From Bog-756 sp963699105 (GTDB taxonomy: Bacteria; Actinomycetota; Acidimicrobiia; Acidimicrobiales; RAAP-2): a stretch of DNA of 64,000 nt. The stretch spans positions 124,001-188,000 of the forward strand of contig CAVOTI010000003.1 in the NCBI GenBank assembly GCA_963699105.1, read 5' to 3'. Every line of letters starts with the position of its first letter. The first letter of the stretch is position 1. Under the pieces are notes generated by a model that worked only from the letters and a program-made list of their open reading frames with translations, was not told the origin of the DNA and did no database searches. Shown here piece by piece: positions 51,973 through 60,326 of the stretch. Made by a program: the position numbers and the translations under genes.

Positions 51973-52731
51973 ATGACCATCACGTCCCACCAGAAGCGGC
52001 CCGGCATCGCCGAGGTGGTGATCGACCATCCTCCGGTGAACGCCCTCGACGTCGCCGGCTGGTTCGCACTGGCCGATGTGGTGACGGCAGCCGGACAGGT
52101 GCCCGACAACCGGGTGGTGATCCTGAGGGCCGAGGGTCGGGGGTTCTGCGCCGGAGTGGACATCAAGGAGATCCAGGCCCTGGGGGACCAGGCGCTGATC
52201 GGAGCCAACCGGGGCTGTTTCGCCGCCTTCGCCGCCGTCTACGAGTGCGAGGTCCCGGTCATCGCCGCCGTCCACGGGTTCTGCCTCGGAGGTGGTGTGG
52301 GTCTGGTCGGCAACGCCGACATCGTGGTGGCCTCGGACGACGCCACCTTCGGACTGCCCGAGGTCGACCGGGGCGCACTGGGGGCGGCCACCCACCTGTC
52401 GCGCCTGGTGCCCCAGCACCGGATGCGCTCGATGGTCTACACGGCCAAGCCAGCCACCGCTGCCGAGCTGGCCGGGTACGGATCGGTGCTCCGGGTGGTC
52501 CCCCCCGACCAGTTGGTCGAAGCCGCCTACGAGGTGGCCGACGAGATCGCCGCCAAGAGCCCGATCATCATCCGGAGGGCCAAGGAGTCACTCAACGGGA
52601 TCGACCCGATCGACGTCAAGGGCAGCTACCGCCTCGAACAGGGGTTCACCTACGAGCTCCACGTGGCCGGGGTGGCCGACGAGCAGCGCACCGCCTTCGT
52701 CGAGAAGCGTGACGCCGACACCTCCCGTTGA
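51973..52731 (+). CDS. echA20: Steroid ring-opening enoyl-CoA hydratase-family enzyme (EchA20-like)
   Basis: A 252-residue crotonase. Oxyanion-hole strands are LRAEGRGFCAGVDIKEIQAL and HGFCLGGGVGLVGNADIVVA. C-terminal helix: KGSYRLEQGFTYELHVAGVA. In mycobacteria EchA20 hydrolytically opens ring D of the bicyclic HIEC-CoA-type intermediate, before IpdAB. Assignment here relies on its exact position before ipdA and ipdB. ATG 51973 (MTITSHQKRPG) is chosen; the longer upstream frame covers the promoter region. Confidence 0.85.
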   Translation: MTITSHQKRPGIAEVVIDHPPVNALDVAGWFALADVVTAAGQVPDNRVVILRAEGRGFCAGVDIKEIQALGDQALIGANRGCFAAFAAVYECEVPVIAAVHGFCLGGGVGLVGNADIVVASDDATFGLPEVDRGALGAATHLSRLVPQHRMRSMVYTAKPATAAELAGYGSVLRVVPPDQLVEAAYEVADEIAAKSPIIIRRAKESLNGIDPIDVKGSYRLEQGFTYELHVAGVADEQRTAFVEKRDADTSR

Positions 52732-52747
52732 GGATGCGGGCCGAGGC

Positions 52748-53704
52748 ATGAGCGACAAACGACTCACGCTCGACGAGATGGTCGGCGAGCTGCGCAGCGG
52801 GATGACCATCGGCATCGGGGGGTGGGGGTCCCGGCGCAAGCCGATGGCGGCCGTGCGGGCCCTTCTCCGTTCCGACCTCGACGATCTCACCGTGGTGTCC
52901 TATGGAGGACCCGATGTGGGCCTGCTGTGCGCAGCCGGCAAGGTCGCCAAGGTCGTCTTCGGGTTCGTGACCCTCGACTCGATCCCCACGGATCCCCACT
53001 TCAAGGCGGCCAGGCAGAACGGGTCGGTGGAGGCCATGGAGGTCGACGAGGGGATGTTCTACCTGGGCCTCCTGGCCGCGGCCCAACGGGTGCCCTTCCT
53101 CCCCACCCGGGCCGGACTGGGCTCGGACGTTCTCCGGGTCAATCCCCAACTGCGCACCGTCACGTCCCCCTACGACGACGGTGAGGAGCTGGTGGCCATG
53201 CCGGCGCTCCGCCTGGATGCCGCCCTGGTCCACGTCAACCGGGCCGACGCCCGCGGCTCGGGGCAGATCCTCGGGCCCGATCCCTTCTTCGACGAGCTGT
53301 TCCTGGGCGCCGCCACCCGCCGGTTCGTCACCGCCGAGCGCATCATCGACACCGATCAGTTCGCTTCCGAAGGAGCGCTGCAGACCATGTGCATCAGCCG
53401 GCTGCTGACCGACGGGGTGGTCGAAGCGCCCGGCGGGGCCCACTTCACCGCCTGCGTCCCCGACTACTCGAGGGACGAGGCGTTCCAGAAGGACTACGTG
53501 GCGGCAGCCGCTGACCCCGACTCGTGGAAGGCGTTCACCGAGCGATTCCTCGACGTTGACGAGACCGGGTACCGGGCGGCCGTCGACCAGGCCACCGCCG
53601 AGCGGGTGGCGGCGAAGGCGACGGCGGCGGCGGACCGACCAGCGGCGGACCGACCAGCGGCGGACCGACCAGCGGCGGACCGACCAGCGGCGGACCGACC
53701 ATGA
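52748..53704 (+). CDS. ipdA: Steroid ring-cleaving CoA-transferase-family hydrolase, alpha subunit
   Basis: A 318-residue class-I CoA-transferase alpha-type subunit: DEMVGELRSGMTIGIGGWGS (glycine-rich opening), TVVSYGGPDVGLLCAAGKVA, VFGFVTLDSIPTDPHFKAAR and VEAMEVDEGMFYLGLLAAAQ. In mycobacteria IpdAB cleaves the last carbon ring of COCHEA-CoA. The C-terminus has an extension of five AADRP repeats not expected for the family. The ATG is 16 bases after the echA20 stop; its TGA overlaps the ipdB ATG. Confidence 0.9.
   Translation: MSDKRLTLDEMVGELRSGMTIGIGGWGSRRKPMAAVRALLRSDLDDLTVVSYGGPDVGLLCAAGKVAKVVFGFVTLDSIPTDPHFKAARQNGSVEAMEVDEGMFYLGLLAAAQRVPFLPTRAGLGSDVLRVNPQLRTVTSPYDDGEELVAMPALRLDAALVHVNRADARGSGQILGPDPFFDELFLGAATRRFVTAERIIDTDQFASEGALQTMCISRLLTDGVVEAPGGAHFTACVPDYSRDEAFQKDYVAAAADPDSWKAFTERFLDVDETGYRAAVDQATAERVAAKATAAADRPAADRPAADRPAADRPAADRP
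53627..53701. repeat. Five perfect 15-base repeats at the ipdA end
   Basis: GCGGCGGACCGACCA x5 encodes the AADRP tail. The last A of the fifth copy is the A of the ipdB ATG, so the repeat forms the translational-coupling junction, with no separate Shine-Dalgarno site. Confidence 0.97.
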
Positions 53705-54489
53705 GCACCGCCTCGCCACCGACCGGCGAGACCGGAGTGAGCCGGGCCGAGTACTGCGCCATCGCCTGTGCCGAGGTCTTCAGGGGGGACGGGGAGGTCA
53801 TGGCCAGCGCCTTCGGGACGGCGCCCGCCCTGGGGGCCCGCATCGCCCTGCTCACCTTCTCCCCCGACCTGGTGCTCACCGACGGCGACGCCGCCCTCGT
53901 GGCCGGGGCGCCGGCCCTCGGAGCCAAGCCGTCGACCCTGGTCCTCGAGTCACACATGCCCTACCGCAAGGTGTTCGACGTGGTCTGGTCGGGTCGCCGG
54001 AACCTGATCATGATGGCCTCGCAGATCGATCGGACCGGCAACCAGAACATCAGCGCCATCGGCGACTGGGGTCGGCCCAAAGCCCAGCTGGTCGGGGTGC
54101 GGGGGGCACCGGGGAACACCGTCAACCACTCCACCAGCTACTGGGTCCCCAACCATTCGAGACGGTCGTTCGTCGAGCGGGTCGACGTGGTGTCGGGTGT
54201 CGGCTACGAGCGGGCCGCCTCCGCCGGCCCGTCGGCCTCCCGTTTCCACGAGATCCGTCACGTGGTGTCCAATCTGGGGGTGTTCGACTTCGACACCCCC
54301 GACAAGGTGATGCGCCTGCGGTCCGTCCACCCCGGGGTGACGGTGGGGGAGATCGAGGAGGCCACCGGGTTCGAGCTGGTGGTGCCCGACGATGTCCCCG
54401 AGACCCGGATGCCCACCCCCGAGGAGCTCGACCTGATCCGCACCGTGCTCGATCCCCGTGGCCTGAGGGAACGCGAGATCCGCGGATGA
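53701..54489 (+). CDS. ipdB: Steroid ring-cleaving CoA-transferase-family hydrolase, beta subunit
   Basis: A 262-residue partner of IpdA: SRAEYCAIACAEVFRGDGEV, MASAFGTAPALGARIALLTF, KVFDVVWSGRRNLIMMASQI and DRTGNQNISAIGDWGRPKAQ, then GGPGNxVN-like VRGAPGNTVNHSTSYWVPNH. The pair forms a heterodimer-based enzyme. Start by ATGA overlap with ipdA; stop by ATGA overlap with ipdC, so all three are coupled. The window gives no sign of divergence from the mycobacterial function. Confidence 0.92.
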   Translation: MSTASPPTGETGVSRAEYCAIACAEVFRGDGEVMASAFGTAPALGARIALLTFSPDLVLTDGDAALVAGAPALGAKPSTLVLESHMPYRKVFDVVWSGRRNLIMMASQIDRTGNQNISAIGDWGRPKAQLVGVRGAPGNTVNHSTSYWVPNHSRRSFVERVDVVSGVGYERAASAGPSASRFHEIRHVVSNLGVFDFDTPDKVMRLRSVHPGVTVGEIEEATGFELVVPDDVPETRMPTPEELDLIRTVLDPRGLREREIRG

Positions 54490-55598
54490 CCGGGGCGGGG
54501 GCGCCGGGACCCTCGGACGGGGGGACCCACCCGGCCCTGACCACCGCGTTCTGCCGGTTGGTCGGCGTCCGCTATCCCATCGTCCAGACGGGCATGGGCT
54601 GGGTGGCCGGACCCCGTCTGGTGGCGGCCACCGCCGAGGCCGGAGGCCTCGGCATCCTGGCCTCGGCCACCATGACCGTTTCCGAGCTGGCCTCCGCCAT
54701 CGCCGAGGTGAGGTCGCGCACCGACCGGCCCTTCGGCGTCAACATGCGTACCGACGTGGCCGACATCGGGGAACGGGTGACCCTGATGATCGAGAACGGG
54801 GTGAGGGTGGCCAGCTTCGCCCAGGCCCCCAACCCGGATCTGGTGGCCAGATGCCACGATGCCGGCCTGGTGGTCATGCCGACCGTCGGCGCCCGCCGCC
54901 ATGCCGAGAAGGTGGCGGGGTGGGGGGTCGACGCGGTGATCGCCCAGGGCGGTGAGGGTGGGGGGCACACCGGTCCGGTGCCGACCACGCTGCTGACACC
55001 GGCGGTGGTGGATGCGGTGGGGGACAAGGTGGAGGTCATCGCGGCCGGCGGCTTCTTCGACGGGCGGGGGCTGGTGGCCGCCCTGGCCTACGGCGCATCG
55101 GGCATCGCCATGGGCACCCGTTTCCTCCTGACCCAGGAGAGCCGGGTCCCCGACGACGTCAAGCGGATCTACCTGGGCACCCCGGTGACCGGCACCGTGG
55201 TCTCGACGGCGGTCGACGGTGCGCCCCAGAGGGTCATCCGCACCGAGCTGGTGGACCACCTGGAACGGGCGAGCTGGCTGTCCAGCCTGCCCCGGGCCCT
55301 GTCCAACGCCCACGCCTTCCGGCGCCAGACCGACACGTCGCTGGTAGCCCTGGCCAAGGAGGGTCGGGCCATGAAGAAGGGCAACGAGCTGTCCTGGTCC
55401 CAGGTGGTGATGGCGGCCAACGCTCCCATGATGACCAAGGCCGCCCTGGTCGACGGTCGAACCGACGTGGGCGTCCTGCCCACCGGGCAGGTGGTGGGAG
55501 AGATCGATGAGCTGCCAACCGTGGCTGAACTGATCGAGCGTTTGGTAAGGGAAGCAACGTCCGTATTGAACCGACTGGGCTCGGCCACTGATGGATAG
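54486..55598 (+). CDS. ipdC: FMN-dependent NMO/enoyl-reductase-like enzyme (IpdC-like)
   Basis: A 370-residue TIM-barrel flavin enzyme of the nitronate monooxygenase/2-nitropropane dioxygenase family. FMN contacts: YPIVQTGMGWVAGPRLVAAT, VDAVIAQGGEGGGHTGPVPT and VIAAGGFFDGRGLVAALAYG followed by ASGIAMGTRFL. In mycobacteria IpdC acts on the double bond or keto chemistry of the HIP-derived ring-D intermediates. The ATG at 54486 overlaps the ipdB TGA. It ends the coupled echA20-ipdA-ipdB-ipdC group. Confidence 0.88.
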   Translation: MTGAGAPGPSDGGTHPALTTAFCRLVGVRYPIVQTGMGWVAGPRLVAATAEAGGLGILASATMTVSELASAIAEVRSRTDRPFGVNMRTDVADIGERVTLMIENGVRVASFAQAPNPDLVARCHDAGLVVMPTVGARRHAEKVAGWGVDAVIAQGGEGGGHTGPVPTTLLTPAVVDAVGDKVEVIAAGGFFDGRGLVAALAYGASGIAMGTRFLLTQESRVPDDVKRIYLGTPVTGTVVSTAVDGAPQRVIRTELVDHLERASWLSSLPRALSNAHAFRRQTDTSLVALAKEGRAMKKGNELSWSQVVMAANAPMMTKAALVDGRTDVGVLPTGQVVGEIDELPTVAELIERLVREATSVLNRLGSATDG

Positions 55599-55949
55599 GC
55601 GGGGCCGGTATTGACGGCTGGGGTGGCGCTGGGGCCGGTGGATTTTGGCCGGTCACCATTGGAGCCAATCGGGGCTTCCGGTGACATCAGCGCATCCATT
55701 GGCAGCTGAACTGGCAATTTCTCCGCCGTGAGAGGTGGGTGGAAGGCTCTGAATGTGACACCGGGGTGACGGTCAATGGCCCCGCTCGGACGGGCCTCGG
55801 GATTGCCCATTGTGCCCGGCTCCGGACTGAGCGATAATCGGTATTCCTCAACCACGGCATTCCCCAGGTTCCGCTTACTGCCCAAGTTCAATGGGTCCCC
55901 AGCCAAGGGCGCATCGAACGAGTGAATGAACAACCCTCGAGGTGATCTG
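55599..55949. other. 351-base gap before the ketoacyl-synthase-like gene
   Basis: No gene is supported; long minus-strand frames here are shadows of ipdC. Several CCATTGG/CCAAT-type boxes occur (about 55656-55725), which are partial inverted repeats but not a clear operator. Confidence 0.4.
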
Positions 55950-57167
55950 ATGTCGGACGTAGCGCAGCCACCCTCGCGCCACTTCGTCTCCCGCAGGAGA
56001 GGTCGTGATTTCCCCATGAGCATCTCCGGAGTCGGTGCCGTCACCGGCTACGGGTGGGGCACCAAGCACCTGTGGGACGGGTTCCTGCTCGGGGAGAGCG
56101 CGGTGACGCTCACCGGCGGGCTCGAAGGCTACGTGGAGGGGGGCGAGGCCTACCTCTCCCTGATCACCGACGAAGGCGACCGTCGCGACGGGCCCAGCCG
56201 GTTCATGCAGGCGGCCCGCCACGCCGGCCGCGAGGCGGTGACCGATGCCATCGGCCGGGGATGGAAGCCGGGTCCGGTGGTCGGGCTCGTCCACAGCATC
56301 GAGGCGGGTGACATCGAGTCGTGGAGCGAGTTCTACCGTTCCGGGGAGTCGAAGGTCCGGCCCAAGCGATGGGTCAACCTGCTGCCGTCCACGGTGATCT
56401 CCCAGTTCATGAAGGAGCACGACTTCCACGGGCCGACCATGTCGGTGTCGGCCATGTGCGCCACGGCCAACACCGCCATGATCACCGCCAAATCGTGGCT
56501 CGACAGCGGGGTGGCCACCGACGTCATCTTGCTGGCCACCGATCTGTCCGGCATACCCCAGACCCTGCGGGGATTCAGCGACCTCGGGGTGGCGGTCCTC
56601 AACCGCCCTCCTTTCGACGCCTGCCGTCCCTTCCAGGAGGGCAGCCGCGGTTTCGTCGGCGGGGAGGCCGCCGTGGCCATGGTGCTGTCGAGGGACCCGG
56701 CGAGTTCCTACGCCACGGTCCTGGGCGGCGGCATGACCATGGATGCCTACAACCTGGTGGGCGTGGCTCCGGATCTCCACGAGATGACCCGGAGCTTCAC
56801 CCTGGCCATGGACGACGCCGGTGCCGAGTACGACGAGGTGGCCTACCTCAACGCCCACGGGCCGGGCACGGGAATGTGCGATGCGGCCGAGGCCAAGATC
56901 CTCGACGAGCTCTTCCCCCATGCCCGGGGTATCTTCTCGGTCAAGCCCCTGGTCGGCCACTGCCAGTCGGCGGCGGCGGCCATCGAGACCCTGGCCACCA
57001 TCTACTCGTTCCAGACGGGCTACATCCCCGCCCCTCCGCAGGTGGCGCCCGGCCATCCCAAACTGGTCGACGGTCGGACCCCCCGGTTGCCCGGGTTGGT
57101 CCTCAAGTCGTCGATCGGCATGGGCGGCTACAACACCGTCGTCGTGATCGGTGAACCCGAGGGCTGA
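55950..57167 (+). CDS. Beta-ketoacyl-synthase-family enzyme in the steroid cluster
   Basis: A 405-residue thiolase-fold condensing enzyme with a complete KAS triad: Cys170 in SAMCATANTAM, His303 in LNAHGPGTG and His337 in KPLVGHCQSA, with Lys332. The N-terminus SISGVGAVTGYGWGTKHLWD is KAS I/II-like. ATG 55950 has GAGGTGAT upstream; 56016 is an alternative. A KAS is not part of the described cholesterol pathway, so its role beside ipdC is open: it may do a decarboxylative condensation or a reverse one, or make a separate lipid. Confidence 0.82.
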   Translation: MSDVAQPPSRHFVSRRRGRDFPMSISGVGAVTGYGWGTKHLWDGFLLGESAVTLTGGLEGYVEGGEAYLSLITDEGDRRDGPSRFMQAARHAGREAVTDAIGRGWKPGPVVGLVHSIEAGDIESWSEFYRSGESKVRPKRWVNLLPSTVISQFMKEHDFHGPTMSVSAMCATANTAMITAKSWLDSGVATDVILLATDLSGIPQTLRGFSDLGVAVLNRPPFDACRPFQEGSRGFVGGEAAVAMVLSRDPASSYATVLGGGMTMDAYNLVGVAPDLHEMTRSFTLAMDDAGAEYDEVAYLNAHGPGTGMCDAAEAKILDELFPHARGIFSVKPLVGHCQSAAAAIETLATIYSFQTGYIPAPPQVAPGHPKLVDGRTPRLPGLVLKSSIGMGGYNTVVVIGEPEG

Positions 57168-57290
57168 GCCGGCCCGGGGCGGGGGGCGCCGGCCATGGGC
57201 CCCCTGAGGCCCCCGGTCCCGGCCGACCGGGCCCCCAGGCAGGCGGCAGCGGCTAAAGGTGACCTCGCTTCGCGTCGATATCTGTGGTCT

Positions 57291-60200
57291 ATGACCACCA
57301 CCAACAGCTTTGGTGACCGACGCTCCCGGGTGCAGTTCGACCGGGTCGAGAGCGACGGTTCTCCGATGGGTGACCGATCCTTCGAGCTGTCCCAAGAGAT
57401 CGACCTCGCCGGCAACGACCTACTCTCGGTCAACTGGGTGTACGAGGCCGCCGGCGATGTCGTCAAGTGGTCGTCCCCCATCGAGGGGCTGTTCGGGTTC
57501 GAACCGGGCGTGCTCGGGTTCTCCGTGCTGCGGGCCGATGCCCCCCAGCCGTCGGGACCACCGGAGTGCTCCGATCAGACCGATGTCTACGGGACCGACA
57601 TCGGGGAGGATCTGCTGGCCCCCATCCTCACGGCCATCCGCAACGGGGCCCCACCGGCCGAGTACGACCTCCGGATACTGGTGAGCTGCCCCGACGGCAC
57701 CGTCCACAGCGTGGTGGTCCGGTGCTCGCCGATGCCGGCCCCCGGCGTCGAGTCCGGAGCGGCGGACGGCCACCCCCAGGTCTTCTACGTCGGCCTGGTG
57801 GTCGACGTCACCCCCCAGGAGCGGTTCGAGCAGGAGCTCGGCGAGCTGGTCGACCGCTACCGCCTGCTGTCCGAGGTCTCCCCCGACATCGTCATCGTCC
57901 ACCAGAACGGTCGCCTGGTCTACGGCAACCGGGCCCTCAGCCGCCTGGCCCTCGGGGCCGAGTCGGACGAGGACTACGCCCGGGCCTTCGCGGAGTACCA
58001 GGGCCGCCCCGTCACCGACTTCATGGATCCGTCCGAGGTGCCGGCCATGGCCGAGCGCCTGGCTCAGCTGACCGAGCCCGGCCAGTTCTTCGAGCACGGT
58101 GAGGTGAAGTTCTTCCTCCCGTCCGGCGACGTGAGGATGATGGAGATCACCAGCATCCGCACCACCTGGGCCGGTGAGCCCGCCTACCAGGTGATCGCCC
58201 GCGACATCTCCGAACGCCTGGCGGCCGAGGCGGCCAACCGGTACCGGGCCAGCCTGGTGGCCCACGTGTCCGATGCCATCATCGGTATCGATGCCGACGG
58301 TCGGATCGAGAGCTGGAACGAGGCGGCCGAGGCCATCTACGGATGGACCGAGCAAGAGGTGGCCGGCCTGTCCATCAGCGCCGTGGTCACCGCCAACCGC
58401 ACCGACAGCGCCGCCGTCCTCGAGCGGGGCCGGCGGACCCATCACCGCAAGGACGGCTCCCACGTCGAGGTCCTGGTGTCCATCGACCCGCTGATCGACG
58501 ACTCCACCCAGCCCTCGGGATGGGTGGTGGTGTGCACCGAACTGACCGATGCCCGCCAGGCCGAAGCCGGCCGCCGGGCCGCCGAGGAGCGCTACGAGGC
58601 GGTGGTGGCCTCGTTGAGCGAGGGGATCGTGCTGTTCGACGAGTCCGGGAACGTCAGCGCCCACAACGAAGCCTCCACCCGCATCCTCGGCGACCGTCTG
58701 AAGGCCAGCACCGGCCATCAGATCTTCACCGGGGCCTCCATCGCCATCGAGGCCAACGGCCACCCGCTGTCGGCCGAGATGTTCCCCCACTCCAAGACCC
58801 TGGCCACCGGGGTTTCGGAGGACGACGTGGTCATCGGCGTCACCGACGGCAGCGGCCGCCGCCAGTGGCTGTCCCTCAGCTCCCGGCTGCTGTCGGGCGC
58901 CGGACAGGCCGACTCCCCCATGGTGGTGTGCTCGTTCACCGACGTGACCGACCGGAAGGCAGCCGAGGCCCAGCTGCACTGGCTGGCCTACCACGACTCC
59001 CTGACCGGACTGGGCAACCGTTCGCTGTTCAACGACGAGCTCGAGCGCGAGCTGCTGGTGTCCATGCAGCGGGGCACCAACCTGGCCGTGCTCTTCATCG
59101 ATCTGGACCACTTCAAGCTGGTCAACGACTCCTTCGGTCACGCCGCCGGGGACGAGGTCCTGCTGGCGCTGGCCCAGCGGTTCAAGTCGGCCGTCCGGGG
59201 TGGCGACGTGGTCAGCCGGTTCTCGGGTGACGAGTTCGTCGTCCTGTGCCGCAACGTCCAGGACGTCAATGTGGCCGTCAGCCTGGCCAACGAGTACTCC
59301 CGGCTGCTGGCCGAGCCGGTCAAGCTGTCCACCGGCCGGAACGTCGAGGTCAGCAGCAGCGTGGGCGTCTCGTTCGTCATGCGGGGCCGCCAGAGCGCCC
59401 AGGACATCCTCCAGCAGTCCGACGTGGCCATGTTCCAGGCCAAGAACAAGGGCCGGGCGCGGGTCGAGGTGTTCGACGAGTCACTCCGGGCCAAGTCGGT
59501 GGCCCGACTGGAGATCTACGACGATCTGCGCCACTCCATCGACCACAACGAGCTGGCCGTCCACTACCAGCCGATCGCCAGGGTCAGCGACGACCGGATC
59601 GTGGCCATGGAGGCACTGGTCCGTTGGAACCATCCCTCGCGGGGCCTGCTCGGACCCATGGAGTTCATCCCCTTCGCCGAAGAGACCGATCTCATCTTCA
59701 AGCTCGGACGCTGGGTGCTGCGGGAGGCCTGCCAGACCATGGTCGGGTGGCGGCGCGATCTGCCCGGGGCCGAGGACGCCTACATCACCGTCAACCTCTC
59801 GGCCCACCAGCTGACCGACCCCGAGCTGTTGGACACCATCGCCTCGGCCCTGGCCGATTCGGGGCTGCCCCCAGAAGCGCTGGTGATGGAGGTGACCGAG
59901 AGCATGCTGATGAGCGACACCTCGGCATCCATCGCCATGCTGGGCGGCATCCACGAGATGGGCGTGGGCCTGGCCATCGACGACTTCGGCACCGGCTACT
60001 CGTCACTGGCCCAGCTCAAGCGGTTCCCGGTCAAGATCCTGAAGATCGACAAGTCGTTCGTGGACGGGCTGGGCTCGTTCGACAACGACGAGGCCATCGT
60101 GGCCGCCATCGTCCAGCTGAGCAAGGCCCTGGGCCTGGTGGTGCTGGCCGAGGGCGTGGAGCGGCCGATCCAGCTGCAGCGGGTGGCCGAACTCGGTTGC

Positions 60201-60299
60201 GACCTCTACCAGGGCTACCTGATGTCGCGTCCCACCCAGGCCGACAGGGTCGACTTCAAGAAGCAGGTCTCGACGGAGAGCGCCTCCACCCAGGCCTGA
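57291..60299 (+). CDS. PAS-GGDEF-EAL cyclic-di-GMP signalling protein
   Basis: A 1002-residue protein without TM segments. PAS-like domains are about 30-185, 190-320, 325-440 and 445-555; the phrase DRKAAEAQLHWLAYHDSLTG leads into the GGDEF domain. The GGDEF loop reads RFSGDEFVVL (SGDEF at 645-649), a variant still active in many proteins. The I-site is absent (GGDVV precedes). The EAL domain has AMEALVRW (EAL at 774-776), NLSAHQL, AIDDFGTGYSSLAQLK, KIDKSFVDGL and AEGVE, all intact, so phosphodiesterase activity is likely. ATG 57291 opens MTTTNSFGD. It lies inside the steroid cluster and may sense a small ligand or redox state through PAS. Confidence 0.9.
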   Translation: MTTTNSFGDRRSRVQFDRVESDGSPMGDRSFELSQEIDLAGNDLLSVNWVYEAAGDVVKWSSPIEGLFGFEPGVLGFSVLRADAPQPSGPPECSDQTDVYGTDIGEDLLAPILTAIRNGAPPAEYDLRILVSCPDGTVHSVVVRCSPMPAPGVESGAADGHPQVFYVGLVVDVTPQERFEQELGELVDRYRLLSEVSPDIVIVHQNGRLVYGNRALSRLALGAESDEDYARAFAEYQGRPVTDFMDPSEVPAMAERLAQLTEPGQFFEHGEVKFFLPSGDVRMMEITSIRTTWAGEPAYQVIARDISERLAAEAANRYRASLVAHVSDAIIGIDADGRIESWNEAAEAIYGWTEQEVAGLSISAVVTANRTDSAAVLERGRRTHHRKDGSHVEVLVSIDPLIDDSTQPSGWVVVCTELTDARQAEAGRRAAEERYEAVVASLSEGIVLFDESGNVSAHNEASTRILGDRLKASTGHQIFTGASIAIEANGHPLSAEMFPHSKTLATGVSEDDVVIGVTDGSGRRQWLSLSSRLLSGAGQADSPMVVCSFTDVTDRKAAEAQLHWLAYHDSLTGLGNRSLFNDELERELLVSMQRGTNLAVLFIDLDHFKLVNDSFGHAAGDEVLLALAQRFKSAVRGGDVVSRFSGDEFVVLCRNVQDVNVAVSLANEYSRLLAEPVKLSTGRNVEVSSSVGVSFVMRGRQSAQDILQQSDVAMFQAKNKGRARVEVFDESLRAKSVARLEIYDDLRHSIDHNELAVHYQPIARVSDDRIVAMEALVRWNHPSRGLLGPMEFIPFAEETDLIFKLGRWVLREACQTMVGWRRDLPGAEDAYITVNLSAHQLTDPELLDTIASALADSGLPPEALVMEVTESMLMSDTSASIAMLGGIHEMGVGLAIDDFGTGYSSLAQLKRFPVKILKIDKSFVDGLGSFDNDEAIVAAIVQLSKALGLVVLAEGVERPIQLQRVAELGCDLYQGYLMSRPTQADRVDFKKQVSTESASTQA

Positions 60300-60326
60300 C
60301 CGCCCCGTCCACCCCAGCTACCCCAG

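Noticed and set aside
55169..56044. 291-codon minus-strand frame over ipdC end and the gap
   Set aside because: It overlaps conserved ipdC codons in antisense and has no start signal or family motif.
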